NCBI RefSeq assembly: GCF_900162695.1
Contig: NZ_FUIH01000007.1
Location: forward strand, 3,100,001-3,164,000
Reading direction: 5' to 3'
DNA from: Virgibacillus siamensis
Lineage (GTDB): Bacteria; Bacillota; Bacilli; Bacillales; Amphibacillaceae
DNA length: 64,000 bases
Part shown: positions 35,011-44,088 of the stretch, in pieces
Layout: each line of letters starts with the position of its first letter
How positions within the stretch are numbered: the stretch's first letter is position 1
Translations under genes and position numbers: made by a program
The notes under the pieces: model-generated
Told to the model about the DNA's origin: nothing
The model's input: only the letters and a program-made list of their open reading frames with translations
Databases searched by the model: none

Positions 35011-36450
35011 CTACAATGTATCACCGTTAGATTCAATTACTTTTTGGTACCAGTAGAAGCTTTTCTTTTTAATCCGTTTCATGTCTTTTTCATCCAGTTC
35101 ATCCCGATTAATATAAACAAAGCCATAACGCTTTTGATAGCCGTTCAGCCAGCTTAATAAGTCCGTAAACGACCATGTGCAATACCCAAGTAAATCTACG
35201 CCATCTGTAACAGCAGCTTGTAACTGCTTTATATGCTTACGAATATAATCGATACGGTAATCATCATTTACAACATCATTTTCTTCCAGTTTATCGAATT
35301 CGCCTAACCCATTCTCTGTCACTAGTACCGGCAGTCTATAACGGCTCGTGATTCGTCTGAGTCCTATCCGCAAACCAGTTGGATCAATTTCCCAATCCCA
35401 ATTCGTCGTTTCCAATGCTTCATTGCGTTTCCTCTTGTACAAACCAGCATTGCCGCTCTCAACAAAATTGCCTTTTTTGCCGTCATGATTTTCTTTAACA
35501 TCACCAAATTCTTCATCCAATGGACTGGCTGTAAATGTACCCGTTTGATAATAATTTACTCCCATAAAGTCAGGTTTCCCCGCCTTTAACAACGCTTCAT
35601 CGCCAGCTTCCATTGTTGGTGCCAAGCCATATTTTTCAAGGTGCTTCCAGACTGTTTTAGGATATACTCCCCAACTATACACATCCATCCACCAGTAATT
35701 GTTAAATTCCTCTGCATTTTCCGATGCCAGGACATCTTCCGGTTTGCTGGAGTATGCATAAGCAGGTCCATAAGCAAAGCTCGGACCAATTTTTCCATTC
35801 GGAATGATTTGTCTAAACGATTGAGTTGCTTTGGCATTTGCCAAATTAGCGATATGGTTTGCTTCATACATTCGCTTTCGGTCGCGTACACCAGGCGGAT
35901 GTGAAGCATGTTCATACCCATGACTGATGAATACATTTTGTTCATTTAATGTCACCCAGTAGTTCACTTTATCTTTAAATCGTTTAAACAATGCAACACT
36001 ATAATCATTAAAATCCTGGATGATTTCTCTGGATTCCCAGCCGCCATACTCATCTTGCAGGGCTTGTGGCAGGTCCCAATGATATAAGGTCACAATTGGT
36101 TCAATCCCATAACGGATCAGTTCATCTATTAAACGTTCATAGAACTGCATCCCTTCTTCATTTATTTCACCTGTACCTGTTGGAAATATGCGGCTCCACG
36201 ATACCGAAAAACGGTATGCCTTTAATCCCATTTCAGCCATTAATGCCACATCTTCCATATAACGATGGTAATGATCAACCGCCACATTACCGTTGGTCCC
36301 TTTAAATGTTTTTCCGGGAATCTGTACAAAATTATCCCATACGGAAGGAGCTTTTCCATCTTCATCCCATGCACCTTCAATCTGATAGGAAGCTGAAGCA
36401 GATCCCCATAGAAAATCATTCGGAAAACGATCTAGTTTAGTATGGTACAT
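35011..36450 (-). CDS. GH1 beta-glucosidase
   Basis: The 479-residue enzyme belongs to glycoside hydrolase family 1. The acid/base Glu lies in VTLNEQNVFI (about residue 170) and the nucleophile Glu in LPVLVTENGLGEFD (about 378); FPNDFLWGSASASYQIEGAWDEDGK is the N-terminal family signature. There is no signal peptide, so it cleaves sugars inside the cell after uptake. The neighbouring importer is an ABC type rather than PTS, so the substrate is probably an unphosphorylated beta-glucoside such as cellobiose. Its start codon shares one base with the ROK stop codon (TAATG). Confidence 0.92.
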   Translation of the reverse strand: MYHTKLDRFPNDFLWGSASASYQIEGAWDEDGKAPSVWDNFVQIPGKTFKGTNGNVAVDHYHRYMEDVALMAEMGLKAYRFSVSWSRIFPTGTGEINEEGMQFYERLIDELIRYGIEPIVTLYHWDLPQALQDEYGGWESREIIQDFNDYSVALFKRFKDKVNYWVTLNEQNVFISHGYEHASHPPGVRDRKRMYEANHIANLANAKATQSFRQIIPNGKIGPSFAYGPAYAYSSKPEDVLASENAEEFNNYWWMDVYSWGVYPKTVWKHLEKYGLAPTMEAGDEALLKAGKPDFMGVNYYQTGTFTASPLDEEFGDVKENHDGKKGNFVESGNAGLYKRKRNEALETTNWDWEIDPTGLRIGLRRITSRYRLPVLVTENGLGEFDKLEENDVVNDDYRIDYIRKHIKQLQAAVTDGVDLLGYCTWSFTDLLSWLNGYQKRYGFVYINRDELDEKDMKRIKKKSFYWYQKVIESNGDTL

Positions 36451-37346
36451 TATCTCAACTCTCCTTCTCTTTCACGAATGAATCCATATACAGCGCCGAG
36501 CAGATTAGAATGCTGACGATACTTACAGGTGTTGATATTCGGTTTCACTTCAGATCCGTCCAAATCGTTTAACAGATCAACCAGTTTCCGATTTATGTTA
36601 TCAATCAGATCTTCCCTTACACTGATACCTCCGCCGATTAAAATAACTTCCGGATCATAGATATACTGTAAATTATAAATACCCAAAGCCAATAGGCGAT
36701 AAAATTCATTGACTTCTCTGCTGCAAATTTTATCCCCGGCAATTGCCATATCAAAAATCGCTTCACCTGTTAACGCGTCGTTACTAACATTTTTCTGAAG
36801 CGCTGTCTTTTTAATCAATGCACCGGTTGAAGCAGTGGTACTCCATGTATTCCAGCCATTTTCTGAACCATCCGGAAGTAACATATATCCAAACTCGCCA
36901 CCATGAAGATTGGAACCTTTATGGATTAAACCATTTTTGATTACTGCACCGCCAATACCTGTTCCAATAACTACAACGAGAACATCCTCTTTCCCCCGCG
37001 CCTTTCCTTTCCAAACTTCAGCATAACCTGCACAATTACCATCATTGTCCATATAGACTGGTAATCCCAATCGCTCTTGAATCAATTGTTTGATATTCGG
37101 CCCGTGAAGATATGGGAGTGCACTGGATCCATAAATGACTCCGGATTCGGAAACAGCACCGGGACAACTGATTGCTATACCTGTTATATTCGGATGTTTT
37201 TGATATTGATTTTCCACCAATTCCAGTATTCCACCCAAAGACTTTGGCGTTTTTATCTTATCCATATCCAATATAGAAGCCTGTTCATCGACTATTCCGT
37301 ATTTAATAAATGTACCGCCTATATCAACAGCCAAATATTGCTTCAT
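36450..37346 (-). CDS. ROK-family sugar kinase (glucokinase-like)
   Basis: The 298-residue protein has the ROK signatures AVDIGGTFIKYGIVD (ATP phosphate loop) and DNDGNCAGYAEVWKGKARG (catalytic Asp region) and GTGIGGAVI, but no N-terminal helix-turn-helix and no CXCGXXGC zinc motif (GGEFGYMLLPDG occupies that place). It is therefore an enzyme, not a repressor. It would phosphorylate the monosaccharide released by the GH1 enzyme. It lies inside the sugar operon between the LacI and GH1 genes. Confidence 0.85.
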   Translation of the reverse strand: MKQYLAVDIGGTFIKYGIVDEQASILDMDKIKTPKSLGGILELVENQYQKHPNITGIAISCPGAVSESGVIYGSSALPYLHGPNIKQLIQERLGLPVYMDNDGNCAGYAEVWKGKARGKEDVLVVVIGTGIGGAVIKNGLIHKGSNLHGGEFGYMLLPDGSENGWNTWSTTASTGALIKKTALQKNVSNDALTGEAIFDMAIAGDKICSREVNEFYRLLALGIYNLQYIYDPEVILIGGGISVREDLIDNINRKLVDLLNDLDGSEVKPNINTCKYRQHSNLLGAVYGFIREREGELR

Positions 37347-37369
37347 ACTTCCACCTCTTACTCTGCTTG

Positions 37370-38401
37370 TTATTCACTGATTGTTGCAGTATCAATTAAG
37401 CATGAATCACGAATGATTAATTCAGGATCAACATTTACCGAACTGGGGTTAGCTTCTTCGTTAATTAAATCGTGAAGCATATTTGCTGCCAATTTACCCA
37501 TTTTATCCTTATCCTGCCTTATGGTCGCGAGTGTCGGATCACTATAACGGCATGCTTCAATATCATCACAGCCGATCACTTTGATATCTTCGGGCACACG
37601 TATGCCTTTTTCCTTGAGCGCCCTTAATACACCAAGTGCCATCATATCTGAAACGGCAAAAACAGCTTGGGGTAAGGGCGAATTCTTCAATATGCTGTTC
37701 ATCGCATTATATCCGCTTTCTTCAAAGTAATCACCATATTGGAACCACTCATCCTTTGTGTTCATGCTAAACTGATTCATATGGTGAATAAAACTTTCTT
37801 TACGAATATTGGATACGACAGAATATTCAGGCCCGCCGATAAAGGCAACATCTTTAATGGAGTTCAAATAAAGATGCGTCACAATTTGTTCCGAAACTTT
37901 TCGATTATCGGTAGTCACATAGCTTGAATTCGGACCATTTAAATGAATATCAATCCCAACACATGGAACATGACTTTTATCCAGTTCAAGGGTGGCTTCC
38001 TCAATTCGATCCCCAGCAACGATTAAACAACCATCTAATTGAAAATGCATGCACCGGGCCAAATAATCCTGCTTGTCTTTGCTGAATTTGTTGTTGGAAA
38101 AAACAAGGATATCATAGCCAAGGTTTCCAACCGTGTTTTTAAATGAATTCACAACATCATTAAAGAACGGGTGGTTCATTTCAGCATTAATATTTCCGGC
38201 ATAAATGAGTCCAATCAAATTTGACTTTTTTGTTGCCAGTGATTTCGCCGAAAAAGTAGGCTGATAACCTGTTTGTTCGATGATTGTATTTACTTTATCA
38301 ATCGTCTGCTGACTAATGTTCCCCGTACAGTTAATGACTTTTGAAACTGTTCCGGGAGAAACACTAGCAAGCTTTGCAATATCTTTAATCGTCAGTTTCA
38401 T
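37370..38401 (-). CDS. LacI-family repressor of the sugar operon
   Basis: A 343-residue LacI/GalR protein: helix-turn-helix at residues 2-25 (LTIKDIAKLASVSPGTVSKVINCTG), hinge helix to about residue 58, then a periplasmic-binding-like sugar domain. I start it at the ATG at 38401, five bases after GGTGGGGA; an ATG five codons earlier has no site. It is encoded within the operon it probably controls, and three LacI-type palindromes precede the first gene of that operon. Confidence 0.9.
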   Translation of the reverse strand: MKLTIKDIAKLASVSPGTVSKVINCTGNISQQTIDKVNTIIEQTGYQPTFSAKSLATKKSNLIGLIYAGNINAEMNHPFFNDVVNSFKNTVGNLGYDILVFSNNKFSKDKQDYLARCMHFQLDGCLIVAGDRIEEATLELDKSHVPCVGIDIHLNGPNSSYVTTDNRKVSEQIVTHLYLNSIKDVAFIGGPEYSVVSNIRKESFIHHMNQFSMNTKDEWFQYGDYFEESGYNAMNSILKNSPLPQAVFAVSDMMALGVLRALKEKGIRVPEDIKVIGCDDIEACRYSDPTLATIRQDKDKMGKLAANMLHDLINEEANPSSVNVDPELIIRDSCLIDTATISE

Positions 38402-38427
38402 AACATTCCCCACCATGTCTATGTTAT

Positions 38428-39255
38428 CTATTTAAGTGAACCCTCTGTAATACTTGAGATAAATAATTTATTAAACATTAAGAACACAACCACCAGAGGA
38501 ATCGTTGCCCAAAACACACCGGACAGAACCATTCCAAAGTCTACATTACTTGTTGTATTCATTGAAGAGAGGGCTACTTGTATTGTATACACATCCGGGT
38601 CCCGGAGAACAGTAAATTGCCATAAAAACTCTCCCCATGTCGCCGTAAACACAATTATTCCTAATGTGGCAAAGGCTGGCAGGACAATTGGGAGAACAAT
38701 ACTTCTGAAAATACGGAAGTTTGAACACCCATCCAATTTGGCCGCTCCAATTAACTCATCCGAAACAGACTGTGAAATGTACTGTCTCATTAGGAAAATT
38801 CCTAAAGGATTCAGGAAAAAGATAACCATTGCACCTAATAATGTGTCCAGCAGTCCGAACTTTGCCACTAAAAAATATTGTGGAATCAATCCAAGCTGGG
38901 GCGGAATGACCATCGTTAATAATATTGAAATAAATAATATATTCTTACCTGGAAATTTAAATTTCGCAAATGCAAACCCTGCTAACGAGCTTATCAATAA
39001 TACAACTAAGGTAACGACCAGACATAGAATTAATGTATTAAGCATGGCCCCGAAAAATGGTATTTTGTCCAATACTTTTTGAAAATTTTCCACCAATTGA
39101 TCCCCAGGAGTTAACGTTGGGGGAATTGAATTGTATGCCGCACTTGGTCTTGTTGCCATTACAAACATCCAGTAAAACGGGAATACAGAAAGGAAAGCTG
39201 CAACAATTAAAAACAGATACACGAAAAATCGGCTGATCCTTAATTTCGTTTTCAT
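38428..39255 (-). CDS. ABC sugar permease, MalG type
   Basis: The 275-residue permease has six hydrophobic segments and the EAA loop that contacts the ATPase (ELIGAAKLDGCSNFRIFRSIVLP, about residues 168-190). With the MalF-type partner it forms the channel of a CUT1 importer for oligosaccharides. Its start overlaps the partner's stop by four bases (ATGA). No ATPase gene is present, which is usual for CUT1 systems that share an MsmK-like ATPase. Confidence 0.9.
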   Translation of the reverse strand: MKTKLRISRFFVYLFLIVAAFLSVFPFYWMFVMATRPSAAYNSIPPTLTPGDQLVENFQKVLDKIPFFGAMLNTLILCLVVTLVVLLISSLAGFAFAKFKFPGKNILFISILLTMVIPPQLGLIPQYFLVAKFGLLDTLLGAMVIFFLNPLGIFLMRQYISQSVSDELIGAAKLDGCSNFRIFRSIVLPIVLPAFATLGIIVFTATWGEFLWQFTVLRDPDVYTIQVALSSMNTTSNVDFGMVLSGVFWATIPLVVVFLMFNKLFISSITEGSLK

Positions 39256-40181
39256 GATTTACTCCCCTTTCCCTTTTTGCGAATTCCCGATGTAAGGTAC
39301 GTATTAATGGCCGACGCAACAACTATAATGATAAGTAAAATTACCGCTGTGGCGGAACCCGTTCCAAAGGATTGCAGACTAAACGCATCACGATACAAAT
39401 ACATAACAACTGTCATCGCTTCGGTTCTGCTGAATGCACTGGAACCTAAGAATACGGTTGGTTCGGTGAACAATTGCAGCGCCCCAACTGTAGAAAAGAA
39501 TACAGTTAACACAATAAATGGTTTTAAGAGGGGGACTGTAATGTATCGCAATTGCTGTAAAGTACTTGCACCATCAATTCGTGCAGCCTCATATAAATCT
39601 TTCGGAATGCTTTGCAGCCCTGCCAGATAAATAATCGTATTGTATCCTATCCAGCGCCAAAAAACCATAATGGAAATAGCGATCTTCGCACCCCATTCGC
39701 TCGTTTTCCATGCAACCGAATCCATACCAAAAAGATTTAATATATAATTCGCCAACGCTGTATCATTGCTGCTGAAAAACACCCCAAATACAAGTGCTAC
39801 AGCAACCATGGATGTAATATATGGCAAGAAAATCATTGCCCGAAATGTATTTTTAAATTTGAGGTAAGCTTGATTTAAAATAAATGCCAGGAAAATCCCA
39901 ACAATAATCTGTGGTGCTGTGCCCATAATCCCCATTACAATAGTGTTGTAAAGAGACTTCCAAAAGATTGGATCCTGCAGCACAACTTTAAAGTTATCCA
40001 GCCCGACAAAGGACATTTCGCCCAAGCCATTCCATTCCTGAAATGCAAGATACAAACTGAATACAGCAGGGTAAAGTCCGATAATGGCAAAAATGATAAA
40101 GAAAGGCGAAATATACAAATACGCACTTATTTTATCTTTTGTTGCTTCCGAACGATACTTTCTTTTGCGTGCAAAGGCCAT
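39252..40181 (-). CDS. ABC sugar permease, MalF type
   Basis: A 309-residue permease with six hydrophobic segments and the EAA loop YEAARIDGASTLQQLRYITVP (about residues 197-217). I place the start at the ATG at 40181 (MAFARKRKY), preceded by GGAAGGGA; a longer frame exists upstream but would begin within the leader. A 12-bp hairpin lies between this gene and the binding-protein gene. Confidence 0.9.
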   Translation of the reverse strand: MAFARKRKYRSEATKDKISAYLYISPFFIIFAIIGLYPAVFSLYLAFQEWNGLGEMSFVGLDNFKVVLQDPIFWKSLYNTIVMGIMGTAPQIIVGIFLAFILNQAYLKFKNTFRAMIFLPYITSMVAVALVFGVFFSSNDTALANYILNLFGMDSVAWKTSEWGAKIAISIMVFWRWIGYNTIIYLAGLQSIPKDLYEAARIDGASTLQQLRYITVPLLKPFIVLTVFFSTVGALQLFTEPTVFLGSSAFSRTEAMTVVMYLYRDAFSLQSFGTGSATAVILLIIIVVASAINTYLTSGIRKKGKGSKS

Positions 40182-40292
40182 CGACTTCCCTTCCTTTCTT
40201 GGCAGAAAACTTGGCATTCTCCTGGCCTTCACGGTGAATACCTTTCATACTATTCACATGCTGCCTTTTGACAGCCATCAGTTAAATGGCAG

Positions 40293-40320
40293 TGATGTGG
40301 CAGTAAGAACTGCCACATCA
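40293..40320 (-). terminator. Hairpin between binding-protein and permease genes
   Basis: A perfect 12-bp stem (TGATGTGGCAGT and complement) closes on a four-base loop in the 150-base gap after the binding-protein gene. There is no T-run, so it looks like an RNA-stabilising or partial-termination element that keeps binding protein in excess over permease. Confidence 0.65.
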
Positions 40321-40333
40321 ACTATTAAACATA

Positions 40334-41617
40334 TTATCTATTGACTATAGCCTTAATCCGTTCGACTGCAGCATTCCATTCTTTTTCAGGGTCTGCCCCT
40401 TGCTGCTGAACATTATTCATCGCATTCAGGATTTCGTTATGGGCCGACATGTATTTCGGGCCTTTGTAAATAACACTGATATCCTGTGCTGCATTTGCGA
40501 AGTATTGTGCTGTCTTTTGACCGCCGAAAAATTTATCTTTTGTATTCTTGAATTTATCCATTTTATATACTTCAGATGATGATGGGAACAATCCCGCTTC
40601 ACTTTGGAATGATTTTAATTGATTTTCAGGAGAAACCAGCCATTTTGCAAATTTATACGCTTCTTCCTGGTGTTCTGTTTCATTCGGAATAGCTATATAT
40701 GAACCGCCCCAGTTACCTGCAAATTCTTTCGGTAATGTTGCAACCCGGAACTTACCTGATGCATCAGGAGCGTTGTCCAACATCCAGCCTTTTAACCACG
40801 CCGCACCCAACTCAACGGCAAAACCGCCATTATTTACAGCATTACCCCATTCAGGAGTCCACATTTGATACTCTCCGACAAGACCTAATTCATTTAACTT
40901 AACAGCTAAATCGTATGCTTTACGAACAGCATTTCCTTCATTTTCAATTAATAAGTTACCCTCTTTATCAAAAAAACTCTTCTCCGCTCCATCAATTACT
41001 GCACGGTATGCCATTTCCATACTATCCAACATCGGTTTACCGGTTTTTTCTTTGATTTGCTTACCAACTTCAATGAAATCTTCTTTTGATTGGATTAATT
41101 CCTCTACCTTATCCGGATCAGTAGGCAATCCAGCTTCTTCAAATAAATCTGTGCGGTAAAACATTGCCTTTGGTCCAATGTCCGTTGGTAATCCAAACAG
41201 GAAATCCCCTTCATTGTTTTCGCCTATTTCCCATTTCCAATCCAAATACTTATCTTGAACTTCTTCAGCGCCCAGATCATATAAGTTTACGAATCTATCT
41301 TGTGCTTGCTTGAATCGATCTAACTGATCAATTTCCAACATGGCCAGGTCGGGTGCTCCGCTTCCGGCAGATAACGCCGTGAATAAGCTGTTGTGATGGT
41401 CTTCTGTTTCTGATGTTTTTACCTGGATCTTTACTCCAGGATGTTCTTTTTCATATTCCTTAGCTAAATCTTTATAATTTGTTGCCCCAAACACCCAAAA
41501 ATCCAATTTAACTTCCCCGTCTTTTCCGCTTGCTTCTTCATCACCACTGCAGGCAGCAAGTGAAAAGACCATTGCAAATACAATACTTAACAAAAATATT
41601 AATTTGCCTTTCTTCAT
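40334..41617 (-). CDS. Sugar-binding lipoprotein of the ABC importer
   Basis: The 427-residue protein has a lipoprotein signal with lipobox LAACSGDEE (Cys near 23) and the fold of extracellular solute-binding family 1: LDFWVFGATNYKDLAKEYEKEHPGVKIQV at the start, and KFAKWLVSPENQLKSFQSEAGLFPSSSEVY near the C-terminus. It captures an oligosaccharide outside the cell for the MalF/MalG-type channel. As first gene of the operon it follows an AGGGGGT ribosome site and three operator-like palindromes. Confidence 0.9.
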   Translation of the reverse strand: MKKGKLIFLLSIVFAMVFSLAACSGDEEASGKDGEVKLDFWVFGATNYKDLAKEYEKEHPGVKIQVKTSETEDHHNSLFTALSAGSGAPDLAMLEIDQLDRFKQAQDRFVNLYDLGAEEVQDKYLDWKWEIGENNEGDFLFGLPTDIGPKAMFYRTDLFEEAGLPTDPDKVEELIQSKEDFIEVGKQIKEKTGKPMLDSMEMAYRAVIDGAEKSFFDKEGNLLIENEGNAVRKAYDLAVKLNELGLVGEYQMWTPEWGNAVNNGGFAVELGAAWLKGWMLDNAPDASGKFRVATLPKEFAGNWGGSYIAIPNETEHQEEAYKFAKWLVSPENQLKSFQSEAGLFPSSSEVYKMDKFKNTKDKFFGGQKTAQYFANAAQDISVIYKGPKYMSAHNEILNAMNNVQQQGADPEKEWNAAVERIKAIVNR

Positions 41618-41747
41618 TAAAAGTTACCCCCTAATTCGTTTTAGTTTAAAACTAGCAACCCGGTGAACCCTTGATTGTTTGTTGTAAGCACAGCACAGGC
41701 TTTTATACACCTCCCTGATTTTTATGCTTATAGCAGTAACACGTTAG

Positions 41748-41886
41748 GAAAACGGTTTCGTAAAATGGTAAATATAAAAGCGCCCTCTGTTTAAGGAAAC
41801 CGCTTTCTTTATATCATTATATTTCTTTAACCTGTAAAAATCAATGAAAGATTCCAAAAATTTCTCAAATTGACGAAACCGATTTC
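41748..41886. promoter_or_regulatory. Three LacI/CcpA-type operator palindromes upstream of the sugar operon
   Basis: GAAAACGGTTTC at 41748-41759, GAAACCGCTTTC at 41796-41807 and GAAACCGATTTC at 41875-41886 share the pattern GAAAMCGNTTTC. This is typical of LacI-family operators with a central CG. Spacings of 48 and 79 bases would allow looping by a tetrameric repressor. One or more could also bind CcpA. Confidence 0.65.
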
Positions 41887-41921
41887 CCTAAATCATTTCC
41901 ATCACAGCTTTTTGATGAAAA

Positions 41922-41953
41922 AGAACCCACGGAAAAATTTCTCCGTGGGTTCT
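41922..41953 (-). terminator. Terminator after the unknown lipoprotein gene
   Basis: A perfect 12-bp stem (AGAACCCACGGA and complement) with an eight-base loop, followed on the minus strand by TTTTTCAT. It lies about 115 bases past the stop codon at 42069. Confidence 0.75.
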
Positions 41954-42068
41954 CTCTTAATAATTGGTTATACCGCTTGAAGTAAATGCAGGTCTTGGTC
42001 GCGAAATTGATATGATGCATTTTATGTAAGAGCCAGTCATCCTGCGCCCAGTTCTATGCGAATTACAT

Positions 42069-43148
42069 CTATTGATAATTAATCACTGCCGGTGCGGGAT
42101 CCAGCTTGAGGACTTGCTTCGGTTTCATTAGAGGGGTGTCGTTTTTATAAAACAGCTTGAATCCCCCGTATTGCATGCCTTGTTCCCTGACCAGTTTCCC
42201 ATAAGCCGCCATTTTAACGGCCGAGTCGCCAAATCCGTCATAATTCAGCACTACTTCCACATGTTCGGTTGGATTGATCTTATCTTTATTTTGAACAATG
42301 CCATTGCCGAACTGGTGAACAAGCACTATTTTATCCGGCAAATTGTTATCTTCCACGAGATTATTGACATATTCGACTGCTTTTTGTATTTCGGCGCCAT
42401 CAACATGACCAAGATCTTCCCCCGGAATTTCACCTTCACTTACACTATATTCAGTGTCAATCGCCAAGTGGACGTAGGGTAATTTCAAATACGGCTTTAG
42501 CTTCTTAACCTCTTTCATAACAGGGGCCTGCCCCAGTTGAACATCAAGAAGCAATAAAGCATTATGTTCTTTAGCCAACTTCGCATAGCGCTGAATATCT
42601 TCGTCGGGTGTGTCCCTTATGTAGTCACCGCTCGGGCCTGGCGTTCGCTGGGCCACCGTCGCAATCAATTCAATCGTCGGGATCGCCGGATGTGAAGGAT
42701 CCACTTCCGAATAGACCCTCGCTTTCTCCTTCAGCTCTTCCATCATTTGCTCCGGAGGCATTTCACCCAGTATGCCCATGTTTTCAGAATTGGGTGTGCC
42801 ATAATATGCCACCAGCCGATGATTCTTCAAGGGACCGTTTGTTTTATCTTTTTTACCCTTAATCAATGTTTCGCCAAGTGGTACCGTCCGCTCCGGCTCG
42901 CCGCCATGCGCTTCTGCACGCGGCATAAGCTTTTGCACCTTTTTTGAGTACTTTTCTTTAAGTGGCTCCGCATTCTCTGGCGGATCAATCGCCTGATAAG
43001 GTGGTATCACCCATTTCGACTTCGGCACTGTTTTCCTCTCAATTTTTTTCGCGTTGCTTGTTGCATTCGCCGTTGATGTTTGATTGACACATCCCGTTAT
43101 CAGCGTAAAAATAAGCAAGACAGCCAACCCAGCTAGAAACTTTTTCAA
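42069..43148 (-). CDS. Lipoprotein of unknown function, probable barrel fold
   Basis: The likely start is a TTG at 43148, seven bases after GGGGGA. It gives a compact lipoprotein signal (MKKFLAGLAVLLIFTLITGC). Upstream in-frame starts exist but only add a poor leader. The rest, about 340 residues, alternates strands and helices with conserved-looking blocks: RLVAYYGTPNSENMGILG, LLLDVQLGQAPV, HLAIDTEYSV and VLVHQFGNGIV. This suggests a TIM-barrel-like secreted protein, possibly a hydrolase, but I do not recognise the family. It stands alone with its own terminator, next to rlmH. Confidence 0.7.
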   Translation of the reverse strand: MKKFLAGLAVLLIFTLITGCVNQTSTANATSNAKKIERKTVPKSKWVIPPYQAIDPPENAEPLKEKYSKKVQKLMPRAEAHGGEPERTVPLGETLIKGKKDKTNGPLKNHRLVAYYGTPNSENMGILGEMPPEQMMEELKEKARVYSEVDPSHPAIPTIELIATVAQRTPGPSGDYIRDTPDEDIQRYAKLAKEHNALLLLDVQLGQAPVMKEVKKLKPYLKLPYVHLAIDTEYSVSEGEIPGEDLGHVDGAEIQKAVEYVNNLVEDNNLPDKIVLVHQFGNGIVQNKDKINPTEHVEVVLNYDGFGDSAVKMAAYGKLVREQGMQYGGFKLFYKNDTPLMKPKQVLKLDPAPAVINYQ

Positions 43149-43317
43149 CAATACTTCCCCCATACTAATTAAAATAGACAAAACAATTATGTAACATCCT
43201 ATTTTCAACCGTTCACACTGAAATAATAATTTCAAAGAGATATGTATGTATAGTATATATTTTAACAAATTTCGAACCTAAAAAGAATGTCTCAATTGTT
43301 AAAGGTCATTGATTTTG

Positions 43318-43797
43318 TCATTTGTGGTACGGTTCATTTCTGATAATCCGAAAAGCCCGATAAACCTGCTCCAACAAAATCAGCCGCATAACCTGATGGG
43401 GAAAAGTCATTTTGGAAAACGATAACGCCAGATCACTGCGATGTCGCACGTCCTTGCTAATTCCAAGCGACCCGCCAATCACAAAAGCAATCTTGCTCTT
43501 CCCGTATGTGGCCAGCTCGTCCATTTTAGCTGCCAGTTGTTCGGAAGCCAGCATCTTCCCTTCGATTTCCAATGTAATCACATACGTATCCTGTCCAATA
43601 TTGCTGAGAATCCGCTCGCCTTCCTTACGCATCACTTCCTGCATTTCCGCTTCGCTCATGTTCTCCGGTGCTTTTTCATCGGCAACTTCCACAATGTCAA
43701 CCTTTGCGTAGGAGTTAAGACGCTTCAAGTATTCCTGTATTCCCTGTTTGAGATATTTTTCCTTCAGTTTTCCGACCGCTATGATTTTAATGTTCAT
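43318..43797 (-). CDS. rlmH: 23S rRNA pseudouridine-1915 N3-methyltransferase
   Basis: RlmH methylates pseudouridine 1915 of helix 69 in the 70S ribosome, using S-adenosylmethionine. The 159-residue protein has the normal size, the N-terminal MNIKIIAVGKLKEKYLKQGIQEYLKRL and the SPOUT-knot region FVIGGSLGIS, ending at the conserved C-terminal YRAFRIIRNEPYHK. GGAGGA lies six bases before the ATG. In Bacillus it usually lies beside htrA; here about 14 kb intervene. Confidence 0.96.
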   Translation of the reverse strand: MNIKIIAVGKLKEKYLKQGIQEYLKRLNSYAKVDIVEVADEKAPENMSEAEMQEVMRKEGERILSNIGQDTYVITLEIEGKMLASEQLAAKMDELATYGKSKIAFVIGGSLGISKDVRHRSDLALSFSKMTFPHQVMRLILLEQVYRAFRIIRNEPYHK

Positions 43798-44088
43798 ATA
43801 TGTCCTCCGATTCTATATGCCCGTATTAAATGGGGTTGGGTTGGTGCTTAAGATCGTAAGAATGGCTCGAATTGGGGTTGATTGTCGCGCGTTTTCGTGC
43901 TAGTCTGACTTTCGTTTTTAACAAAATTGCTGTCTGTCCTCTTTACCATACATTCTGTTAGGTTTATTGTATCACAGCAATGGGAATCACACTCACCCAA
44001 TCAATTTTCTGTTTTTTTAGTCAGTTGAACGAGCGCTCAGTCTGCGGTAAAATTGAAAACGGTTTAAAAAATAGAGAGGTGGCATCAC

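Noticed and set aside
36450..37346. ROK repressor instead of kinase
   Set aside because: There is no N-terminal helix-turn-helix, so the enzyme reading is preferred despite the missing CXCGXXGC zinc motif.
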